A stretch of DNA of 64,000 bases from NCBI GenBank assembly GCA_025331565.1, contig JAFREQ010000157.1, positions 124,001-188,000 on the forward strand, written 5' to 3'. Shown here one piece after another: positions 40,101 through 52,100 of the stretch. The position numbers and the translations under genes were made by a program. This DNA is from Holacanthus passer. Taxonomy: Eukaryota; Chordata; Actinopteri; Pomacanthidae. Each line of letters begins with the position of its first letter. Position 1 is the stretch's first letter. The notes under the pieces were generated by a model. The model saw only the letters and a program-made list of their open reading frames with translations. It had not been told where the DNA came from and made no database searches.

Positions 40101-43100
40101 GCGGAGATGGGAGGAGAATGCATGGGGTGATGCTGCCAATGGGGCTCTGTACGTACTTTGACCATGCTAGGCTAATGGTGGCTTGGTGGCACGGTACGGA
40201 GGGTGGTGAGAACATGTCCACTGGTCATGCAAATAAATGTCGTAATGTCCATGTCAGAAGCTGCTGTCTGAGTAAACACCGCCTCCTTCCCCCAACCCAG
40301 GGCCCACTTGGGAAAACTTACCATTAATGGGCACTTTTTAGATAGCAGATACATAAGAGGTTACGTATGTAAAGAGAGAGAGAGGGGAGAAGAGAGAGGA
40401 GAGAGGGGATAAGCAACAATACAGCATGAGAACCCGTTACAGTGTTTTAGAGCTACGCTAAAGGGCAAGATCACATGCCTCCTCAGTCCAAACTGCCTAG
40501 TCAAGGGGGGATGTTGAGTGGATGGATGGGGCAATTTTCAACAGTGCAAGACAAAATTAAAAGAACAAAACAAGGAAGTCATGGATTTCAAGGGAGAAAA
40601 TAATGGTGAAATACTCTTTGGAACGAGCTGTAATTGTTTCAGATCTGTGACTTGCATATTTCAATGATGCCAATTATTATATTTTTTTTGAGTATTCTGA
40701 CATTTTGAATTCCTTTCTCTAATTGCTATAATTATATTTGCATGTGCTGGTGTGGTGACACCTGTATTTATACTTTTTTTTTTTCTTTTTTTTTTTTTTG
40801 GAAACGGAGGAGTGTGCGACGAAATCAAAAACATTACCAATCCTTTATGATCTAATCAGTTTTGATCATTAACCTCGACTGATGAGACAATGCTGTGACT
40901 GAATGTGTCACAACTGAAAGCACGTAACCTTTTCTGGCTGCCGTAATTTCATGTTAATTGTTTCACGCTTCATTAGACGTGGAACTAACATAAGCAGCTG
41001 TCACGGCGGCGGTGATGAAAGACGCTGCTTTAAGTTGCACTAATGTGGAGGAAAAATAAGTTGTGTGCTCATAAACGCGGCTATGATGCTTGTGCTGAAG
41101 CTGGAGTAGAGTTGCTTATTGCATCTTTCTTCTTGGCCTTGAGTATTAAATTATTACACTTCTAGTGCCCCACTTAGTAGCTACATTATATGGTCCGCTG
41201 GTATAAAATGGGCCCGCTCGTTCAAGACGCTGCACTTTGGGCTGCTGTGCATATTCAACAAAGGCCAGTAATAATTAACAGGAGAACAAATTGCTTTTTT
41301 TTTATAATTATATTTTATCACCGAACAGGATGAATAAACACTGGCAAAACCAAAACAGAAACAAGTAGGTCACTAGCAGTTAGCCAAAGGCAGGGGGAGC
41401 GACATTAAAAAGAATAATAGAAAAGGTTGTTGTTTTGGAGGGAGGGAGGGGAGTTAAATGCGTAGTGAGGAGAGAGGGGAGGGAGGGGAGGGCAGCACAG
41501 CTAATGCAAGACTTTTCAGACCGAACGCATCCGGAAATTTTTGGTGAGGGGGGCTAAGAGAGAGAGAGAGAGAGAGAGATTTTTCTGTCTCCCTCTCACA
41601 CCGTTTAATTTTGTGTCTCAGTGCAGCTGCTATGGCTTCAGCACGCTGTAGCCTTTGGCGCCGGGGCCAACTGCCCCCCGCCCCCGTCGCCCCCCTTGGA
41701 CACTCCCCCCACATCCAGTCCACATGTCTGTCCATGCATATGAGAGGTCAAACATGTATGTGACATCACACGCACGACACGCAATGCGGATGGGATGGAG
41801 TGAAGCCAGCCTCAGCCCAGGAGAGCCCCTCGTCTGACGGGGAGGGAGAGGAAGAAGGGAGGGAGGAGGAGGAGGAGGAGGAGGAAGAGGAGGGAGGAGG
41901 AGGGGGGAGGAGAGAAGCAGCAGGCAGGTATGAAGGTGAGGAAGCCATCTTTAGTAAAAGAGCCAACCAAACCAAAAATGGGAAAAAAAAAATCTGTGCT
42001 TTTTTTTTTTTTTCTCCTCACAGTTAAATCCTCAAACAACCATCTTATGAATGTAACTCTGTCATTTTCTTCAAGAATAAATAATCAACAGCAATGGCAA
42101 AAGAAAATGTGTCTCACCTAAGATAGCGGTTGGCACAAAGGGATCTGCTCATACCCCCATAACAAGTGCAGAAGTTGGAGGAGGAAAGAGAGTTTGCAGT
42201 AAATTAAAGACGCCAAGATAAATCCACAAAAAACAACAATCACAAAAAAAAATAATGGACAGTTTTTTGGTTTCTTGCCAAGCAGCATAACAAGAAACTC
42301 ATATTTTCCAGAAAAGCTAATTACACACTAAGTTTAGTTGATTATAAATCTAGCTGCCCTTTACTCCATCTAATCAATGAGCTGTAATCTGATTACATAA
42401 GACACAATATTATTTGGAGAAATTGAAGTTATAATTGAACGGCTAAATTCCATCTTGGCAACGTGATGTAAAACACTTTTCTGTTATAACCAGAGATGAA
42501 ACAGGGTGTAAACCCATCTAAAGTCAATTTATCTACCTTCTCATTTGTGAAATCATTTTCGCATATTTTAAAGCACATATTAACTTTATTAGCTGAATTC
42601 ATGCCACACACGACAGTATTCGTCTGAAATTTACATAAAAAGAGGTTTTTACCAAGATCGTAAAACTAATTAATACTTGTTTGAAATTATTATGTCTTAT
42701 TAATTTATCCTGTTGCAGGTTTCATGTAGACTGAGTTTCACACCTTCTGGTTTCGACATCACTGCTCATACAGTCAGCACTTGTCTGTTGACATACAGGA
42801 TTAGCGTGAGGAAATACAGTGTATGTTTACCTGGGTAGTAGGAGTTGGTGGGGATGGAAGTACTGAGAGTGTTGGCTTTAGGCAGTGTGAAGGAAGATGG
42901 TGATGATCCAGCTAGAGATGAGATAAAGAACATAACACAAGGCAGTCAGGAGTTTAGCTTTGCTTAATGGTGGAGATTCAGAATTTTTACATGAGTAAAA
43001 ATAGTACAATAATGTTCAAATATACTAGAAGGTGACAAAATGTGTTTCTTTGTAATTTGGGTGAACTGACCCTTTAAATAAAACCACAAAAGTACGCTAA

Positions 43101-46100
43101 GTAAAGTTGACTTAACCCTCCTGATCCCACATAGACAGTATTGATAATAAGTCTGAATATGACTTTTCATGTGTCAATTCAATGTTTTGTTGCCCAAAAG
43201 TCCACAACCTAAAAGTATTAAGTTTAACATGATATTTGGCATCTTTGCTGAAAAGAAAGACTTTCTGTCAATGAACTAATCAATTAAACAACCAATCTTT
43301 TCAGCTCTACTTTGAAAATTAGCACAGAAGTATTCGTCATAGCAGAATGTCTATATATTAACGAATTATTAGAACGAACTTAACCACTTTATATACTTTT
43401 GGCACTTTTAATTGAGAATCATATTTTACAAGATGATCTTATGATTTGTATGTACAATCTTAATATTCAAAGTAACTTGTAACTATAGCTGAAATGCAGT
43501 GGAGCAAAAAGTGCAGAATTCCCTTTGAGTAAAGTGAAAGTAAAAAGTAGAACACTTAAACTACAAACATGAGTAAATATACTAAGTTACTTTCCACTAC
43601 TACTGATGTACCAGTAGAGCAACACTCATGTCGGCAATAGAGTGAATGTTGATTTGGATATACGGACTCGTGCAGCCTCAGCAGAACTAGCTGCCATGTT
43701 AATGAGGTTTGGGTCACGAGTGCAGCATGTTCAGGATTATAATCTGTCAGCCATGATGTTTTGAGCCAAAATGACACTACTGACAGTCGCATAAGGTCAC
43801 GGAGAGCGAGAGAGGGCTTAGGTACAGCATTGAAGGCATTACACTGATAGGCAGGGTAAAAAAAAAAAAAAAAAGTAATGCATTTAAATCATTTGCAGAC
43901 AAGAGGGGCCAGATTTGAACGTCCACACTAACAGACAGTTAATCAAGGTCAGAGCATCTTTGGGGCTCATCCCCTGCAGGGGTGTGGAGACAGAGGCTGC
44001 TGTGGAGTTTTAATCTGATGGTTCTGACTGGGATTATACCAGGTCAAGCCCTGGGTGCAGACTTAGCCGAGGTGTCCATCAACAAAGTATTAAGTTTAAC
44101 CTGGGACGGAGAAAATTAATAGGTTATCGCACCAGAGCACATCATGTAAGTGATGTTTGTTTTCCCCATGAGCTGGAACTGTGCTGAGTTCAGGACCTTA
44201 TGACAGACTCCTGATTATTGATCCAAATACCAGACTCCCTTCAGGCTATTAACCAGCGCTCACACAACTATTAACACAGTTATACAACCAGTATAATATA
44301 ATGCAGGTATCAGCAACAGAATCCTGACAGCAACTTATTAATATTGCTGATTTAAGTTTACTTTTAGTTAATTTAACACAATTTAAAAAGGGAATGTGTA
44401 AAAAGGGTACAACAAACCCTCGCGGGCTTGTGAAGAGGGATGAATCTCCCGTTGAAGGAAAAAAAAAAAAAAAATTAAAAATGAAACAATCTCTCCCAAA
44501 AGCATATCAAAGCCTTTCCCATCAAATGAAAGTGAATTCTGTTGAACTGTTTTGAAGGAGCCGGTTCCCTGTTGACCACCACTACCGCTGCTAACAACGG
44601 GTAGTTTTTCAAAAGCTACAAAATTACTGTCAAGTCATTTGCATGGACTGAATAAAAGTCGGGCAAAAACAAAGAGATATTAAGACAGTTCTTCATTAAA
44701 ATCAGTTTCCAGCATTAATTTATGCTACTGGATGTGATAAATGAGAAAAGGGGAAAAATATGGAAATAAGTTTTGATATCTGCTGTTCTGCAAATTTTGT
44801 CCCAACTTAAACTGCAACTGCAACACCAAGATTGAGTTTTGGGTTTTTGTCCCTGAACATGTTCCTAAATCCACAGATCCCTTAGAAGAGGACTCACATT
44901 TTCAGGTTGTCCCAGTGTGAGTCTGATTCCTTTCTCACCTGAGCAAACCAAATAAATTGCTTCCACCATGCTCGGTGTGTGTGTGTGTGTGTGTGTGTGT
45001 GACTGTAAAAGACAGGCAGGGCTGATGCACGACCGTCTCACCTCGGCCGTTGAGAGTGAGCGCGCACTCGCTGCGGCCGTTGAGCGTCAGTGCACACTCG
45101 CTGCGACCGTTGAGCGTGAGCGCGCACTCGCTGCGGCCGTTGAGCGTGAGCGCGCACTCGCTGCGGGTGTTCAGCGTGTGGTTGTGCGTGTCCATGAAGG
45201 ACAGCGCCTCGTCGCAGTTGGTGCCCTGCTCGGTGTAGCTCTTGTCCATGGAGTTGACCATCACGGTCATCTCCTGGCGGGTGCTGTTCAGCGTCTCCTT
45301 ACGCTTCTTGGCCAATTTCCTTTACACGGGGGGAAGAAATAAAAACAAATAATCAGACAAAAACAACAATGACTGTGCTTGAATTGATCTGATATGATGC
45401 TGGTAGCGATGACTCATAGATGTAATGAGATGGCTGAGCTAATGTGCCCCGGGGCTGTGGTCACATTAGGCTTTTATTAGGCTCCAGATGCTTTTCCAAG
45501 CAGGGAAATATAAATCCTTGAGAATGTGGAAAGGTGCGACACCCTAACCCAAATACATCAGTGGCCCTGATGATTTAAAATTAGCTATAGTGTTCAGGGG
45601 CGGAAGAATTAGAGTTGTGAACGGTGAACTGAAACAGTCAACTTGCTTTTATTGACCTACTTTGAGTTGATGTGCTGGAGCCTACAAGCAATCTGTTCCT
45701 GATCAAACACCATTAGAGCATTGTGTACGGAGCCAACACACACGTGCACGCGGCCACATGTACGCACACACGAGCTCTGATCTCACCTGTGCTGGCTTTA
45801 CCTAATGACTGATACTGAAATACTGGATCAGATTCAGGATGATCACCTTTCAATCAATCCAGTGGATATATCCAGGAATATATCACATAAGGTCTTGTGA
45901 CCAGCGCTTGCTGTTTGTCTCTGATCAAAACACAAATCTAAGGGTCACAAGCTTCTGTTGTTGTGGCTGCAGGCTCTGGAGCAGCCTCCTCGTAGAAATT
46001 AGGGCGATGAACATTGAACTGTTTTACTCATTCAGTGTATGAAAACATTCATTTACACAGAATCTCTTCATTGATATTGTTTGTGTGTTGTCTCTAGTGT

Positions 46101-49100
46101 GTTTCATTGAGTCTGCTCGCAATGATATAAATCAGGTGGACTGAATGTACAAGCAGTTACTAGTTTATTTGGTACATCTAATGAAAACTATGCAGTCCAA
46201 TATAACAGTGCTGCAATAAATTCTAATTTCATGAAGGTTATAATGGGATGCAATTTGTGATGGTGTTTAACTGTATTATACTGAGCAGTGTTTCTATTAT
46301 ATTGTCCACCTCACTCATATCATTGTAAAATGGAAACATGATCAACATAAGCATCATAAACTGCATCCTCTAAAATGATCATAAAGTTGATCAATATGTC
46401 TCTAAAACAATAAAGAACAGTATAACCTTCATGAATGTATGATTTATCACAGGACTGTTGTATTAGTCTGCATCGGTTTTAGCTAGGCGTACCTAATAAA
46501 CTGGCAACCGAGTGTATGATGCAACTCAATTCAACAGCATCACAAATTGCAATCAGGATTGCCAAAACCAAAACAACCATAAAGTCTTCAAGTCCATGTT
46601 CTGTCAGACCTTATCCATTGAATTTTTTGAGTTTTACTTTGACAATCACAAGGGAAACTCTGAAAGATTTAGAAAGTTTGAGTTTTGAGTCCAAACCACT
46701 TTCCCCTCTATTCTACCAACTTCTTCTTAAGTGCCTAAGCGATTCTCTAAATCCTTGATGGAGAGCTGCTCTGAAGCCGACCCTGACCTCTGACCTCCCA
46801 GAGACGGGACTTGCACAAGACAATTTCCCCATTGTGAGCAATAACACGTCACATTGTCACAACCCTCCGACACATCCACAGAAATACCCCTACAGAAAAA
46901 CGCAGCTTGAGTGGAAACATACTGTAGCTATAGTCGTATCTGACGCCTGCCGCTGCTCGGCAGCCGGAGGGGAGCGAGCGGTGTAAGAATTAACTATGGC
47001 AGCCCTCACACTGATCCTCACACTTTGTTACTCTCTGTGTGACCCCTCTGCCTATTTGAATTGCAGTCTCTCTCACGGACAACTGCTGTCTAATGATGCA
47101 CTCCTGCTGCGTTGTTTTCGCAAATCTCCTCTGTTTATTCAATTTCGTCGCTGTCTCGTGCCATATGGCAACAGGCCCCCGCTGCCTTCAAACAGTCATT
47201 TGCTCTGAAGGCCGCGACGTGAGGCTAATAGTGGATCCGTTCTTCAGAAAGCAAAGTGACAAAGTAGTGACATTTTCATCTGCCGGACCCACTTTTTTGT
47301 CTTTAATCTGCAATTAGAGCCGGGAACAAAATGGCAATCTTGTCTCTTTTTTTTTTCTGTTATAGCTTCATATTGTAATAGGGAGGAGTGGGGAGGAGAG
47401 GGGGGCGGGGGGCTGTGTGTACCCCAGGCGATATTAAGACTGATTCGGCACTGTGTGCGCTCATGGAGAAGACTATTAAGAACCACTATAATCCAGCTTT
47501 TAATACTGTATCACTCTTCTTATTTCTGCGTCTGCTCAGACTTGGATTTCCGCTTCCCCGGCCTGTGGAACAGCTGAAGCTCGAGCGTCGGAGAGACAAA
47601 CGAGGCTGCGCGGACACCAGTGCCAAAATGAGGAAAGCACCAGCGATACTGGGATGTTTGCTAGGCACTGTGGGTGTTAGATGAAGATTAATTGGCACGC
47701 TATTCTCTCCTCATTTGTAAGAAGGGAAAATTTAATGATAGATGACTATATCGCAGGGTCTGATGTGCCGACGGAGATAGAACGAGGAAGTGTACAGTAG
47801 AGCGCTTGTGCACGTTGATGAATGTGATCATTTATCACATCCCCTGATAGTTAGAGTAAAGCTGCTCGTGGAAAAGGTCCCGGCAACAAATGCAAAGGAC
47901 TGATTGCTTGCAGGCATGCCCGACAATAAAACCACACATTTCTTTGAACAGCACTGAATGTGCATTTGAAGGGGATGGTACAGACAGATGGCAGAGGTGT
48001 TTGTAGAAGTAAAGCCTGAGCAAACACTGGAGGTAACTATATTAGGCAACTCTCATTAGAGAGATTGTCTGCAGTTCAGTACATGACAGGCCTGGCATAT
48101 CTAGGATCTTAGTGAGCAGAGCTCCTAACTCCATGAGTTCAGCTACAACAAAAAGGAAGCTGCAAGGATTGTATGTCTGCGCCCGTTTGCCAGAATGTCT
48201 GTTCTGTGGGAGGTGCCGCTGCCGCAACTTCTAAAACAAGAGCTTCAAAACCTCAAGCTCAGCATGGTGGGCCTCATTTCAGCACTGGAGCAGCATAAAC
48301 CTTGTGACATTGGGACAAAGAAGGCTTCATTAGACGATCCACACACATCCGCGGCGCATGGGTGTGTGCGCGCGTTAGATGACTGACACGCAGCTGGGAG
48401 GGGCAACAGAAGCGTCTTTGATTAACCCAGTGGGGGCATTTCAGCAGTTGTTTGCACCGTGTCTCATTTTAAACTTCTCCTCGTCTTTAACACTTTCTTC
48501 CGTGAGGCTGTCTGTCCATCCATCATATATCCATCCATCCCTTCTTCTGTTGATTTATTTACTTTAATGGGAGAAAAATCGATAGAAGCCATTTCTGAAC
48601 GCCGACTCTATTCAGCGGTGCACAATACTGTTTATCTGCTAACTTGATTGCTTCATTGATTCTGTAAAACAGTGTTTTTCTTAAACAATAAAATGAAGAC
48701 TGTCCTTTATAACTGTTTTTTTTTTTGTGCTCCTTGTCTATCCAGAACAGCAGCAGCATGTGCAGTCCAAAATAACGGAGGATTAGTTAGCACTGAAGGA
48801 GCTCAATTAAAAAAATGGAACATTAAATTTTAATATATTTACATGTTTCAGACTGTGAAGTATAAAATATATGAGGAGGCACAGCGGAGGAGGTTTAAAT
48901 GATTTCAAATCTCACAAAAATGATTATGTCCTCAGCCTCGAATATTGTAAAGAACTTTTAGTTTTATTTACCTTAATGACAGCTGAAATTTTGTACTACT
49001 TTTTTTTTGTTTCATTTCAGATCTGTTAAAATACCATTTGTTGTTTGTTTCAAAGAACTTACATGAATCTGCTTTTGGTCTCTGATCACCTTGTCTCTAG

Positions 49101-52100
49101 ATTATGACTAAGCTAAAAACGTCTATTCATTTTATTTATGTAATTATGGCTTTAATCAAGCAATAAAATGTACTGCATTTCAAAATTATGCTTCTTACAA
49201 CAACATACTTGTACAATATATATTTTCTCATGATTTCTTGTGATCTTTAATTTTCACAAAACACAGCTTTCAACTGCTTCTAAAAGTCTCAACAATAAAC
49301 GTTTATGCTCACACCAAAAGATGCACTTATATGATTTTTCCACTAATGCAAGCGCACCATCTGTATTATGGTAGTACAACTCATGTGTAGTTAAGTAAGT
49401 AGCAGATCGGAGCCACTGTGCATACTGTCAAACTGTGACAGACAGATGTTTCGTAAATGACGCACCGTTTCAAAATGCACGCAGTTAAACCTCGTCATCC
49501 CATGCATGACATCCCTTCTCCCGGCTCGAGCCGCTCTTCCTCTTTCCCCCATTCCTCATCAACATTCAGAGCTCGTAGGTAGCAAAAATCTGCAAGGCTT
49601 GTACCAATTAATGTGATTCTTGCTGCATGTTCGGCTTGTAAGGTTTAATGAAGGTGTTTGCCCTGAGCACATTGTGTTATACATGGCACGTTTAGTAGGC
49701 CTCCCATTCTGACACCGAGTGCAGCAGAGGTGATTATGAAAAGTACCAGTTACAAAGAATGGGGATGATGATTTATATGTCTGTGCATTTAGATATTAAA
49801 AGTAAATTGTGAATAAAAAACAGAGGCTGATTATAGTTAGATTTTTCTCTGTTTCTTTTCATGACACTGCAAGAGTTTGGTAAATTACAACGAAGACAGG
49901 TTAATGCAGGTTTGTTTACCATTGGCGCCATTTAATATAATGTATGCACTCATCATACTATAAGGGATTTATGATATAAGTGACCAGCTACCAGATGGAA
50001 AGTCTTTTATGAGCTGATGCAGAAAAATCAAGCATTACAACTTAACAGACCAGATTCATCTATAGGTATTTTGTGCAAACATATAATCAATATAATTTGT
50101 TGCTTGGGTTTTGGTTCCTGTATGGGACCGTCCAGTAGAGACACAGTCAGATCATGTAGGTTTGAGGAGCGCTGGACAAGCCTGGCAAATCAGTGAGAAA
50201 GTGAAAGAGCAAGTGCGCTTGTATTTAACATTCCTGCTGCTCGACAGATGAATCAAACTCTCACGGGAATAAAGACCCAATCGCAACCCTTGCCCTGTGC
50301 CAATTGATCTTTCTCTTGTCCCCAGCAGCGGCAGGCGCGGCGGCCGGCACGACCACCTGATTAAAGGACAGTCATATATTTGATCACACATGTAACCGCA
50401 TCCCTAATGAGGACTCTGACTGATGTTGTGTTGCGCGCTAGCCCCCGCAGTCACCTCTGGCAATATACCTAAAGTGCATATTTTGGCGACTGCAGGATGG
50501 TCTCATGCCTTTAAAAGACTTTGATGAATGCATGAGAGCATTAATGGGGTTCATCAATCATACAGGTGTTGTAATCTGGTGGCTGGCAACAAGGCCGTCA
50601 TCAGAACTGCAGATGAGCACTTCGGAGAGCGATCCGGAGGAGAGCGCCTTAAGGATGCAGTGCAATTTGACAATATAAACTTTGGGTTCAGCTTCGGCTT
50701 TAACAAATCAAGGTGTAAATCAGGGTCTTTTGAATTTGCTTCTGTGCTTTCCTGTGCCTGCCAAGTGTGAAACAAGAGACACATACATAAAGAGAAGACG
50801 GAGTTTGTATTAGTCAATCCTGCATAATGTTGAACATTAATTACCCATGATGCAATGCCTGTCACTGACCTCATGTTATTGTCGACAAATTGAAAGTTGA
50901 AAATAACGTGAAATATCATTTACATTACACTTGAAATAAAATAATTTGCTCGCAGTGTGCATTGGATCCATGCATCTATAATAAACAGCAAGAGTAAAGG
51001 AATTAGGTAAAAAAGAAAATCAGTCAAATCATCATCGAATTACCTTTTGAAATAATGCATTACACCTTTTAGACATTCATAAACACATTGTTTAAATGAT
51101 GATCTTGCGTGTAAAAACGTTAAGCGGCTGTTGCAGTTTAGATTTTCCATCATGTTGTGCAGACGACAATATCGCTCGTTACAGAGATTTAAATGAAGAC
51201 TTAGGCGTGTTTTATTATCTATTAGTATTTGCTGCTGTCATGGCACATTTCCCAATGGGGATCATTAATCCTTCATCTTATCTAACTCTATATTATGTTG
51301 TTATCTTGTCAGCTTCAGAGAGGAGTCACAACATTGGCAGCCCACTCTTTCCCTTCCTTTTAAATCTTAACAGTAAACCCTCAATTCATTTTGACACACG
51401 AGGCTGCGGAACGACGTGGACGCGGTGCTGTTGACGTCACAAATACATGAATATTTGAAGCCTGTGATTTGGTTTAAATGCTCAAAACAACTTTTTTTTT
51501 TTTTGGAGCCGGAATATCCAATTTGGCAAAAACCTGTCAAGCAAAGCAAACAAGCCTCCGAAACAAACCTTTCTTTCAGCTCTAATGTCCTTCAGATGGA
51601 AGAGTAATTTTAAAAATCATGACCAAGGCACACGTCTGAAAATTAGCAACTAAATCCCCGACTTCATGTGGAAAATAATACATTGACTTTTGTATTGCAG
51701 GCACCATCATCTCCTCTGTATGCACGCTGGCAGTAATCCAAGAAAACCCCATTTGCATGCAACACTTAAAATAACAAAACCACAAAACTGATATTTTGAT
51801 TGTTTCACTGACAACCTCGTCTCTTCCTGCTTAGCTCGGTCAATGTGTGTGCTCAGCTTTGATGGCACCACTCCTCCAAGTCACTGGGACTTTCCATTCA
51901 AGACAGCTGTGATCTAATATGAGTGACACGCAGAGTAGTATTATCTCCAGGTGTATTCTGAGATGTTCTTTGATGTGAGGCAGCCTCCATTCTGTCCTCT
52001 GATCACAGTCATCTCAAGACAGATTAGTCGGCATCCATCACAAAGAGCGTACAGAGGGAGCCTATGAGCTACGGCGGGGAAGGCAGAGCTGCAGAATAAG

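Larger units (their letters stand above)
40334..42117 (-). other. Intron 6-7 (1.8 kb)
   Basis: Between the 27-nt exon and the 12-nt microexon. On the transcript strand it is rich in CU tracts: (CCT)n at 41841-41915, (CT)n at 41557-41579, and CU-rich sequence 35-75 nt before the microexon. Such tracts are candidate PTBP-type binding sites. Confidence 0.65.
42912..45041 (-). other. Intron 4-5 (2.1 kb)
   Basis: Contains a GGGTGAACTGACCCTTTAA repeat signature at about 43058-43077, a fragment of the same family as the element at 59503 (43471-43607), poly-A runs at 43859-43874 and 44459-44474, and a (GT)n tract near the exon 4 donor. Confidence 0.65.

Noticed and set aside
44968..45342. Plus-strand open frame with VERERALAAA repeats
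   Set aside because: Shadow of the in-frame minisatellite of exon 4 on the opposite strand. The minus-strand reading has matching splice sites and PTPRM similarity.
49069..49074. 6-nt segment flanked by gcag and gtaagttc in the intron before exon 4
   Set aside because: Too short to carry information, and the product (R-F-M in place of R) has no recognised counterpart. Such pairs are expected by chance in nearly 8 kb of intron.
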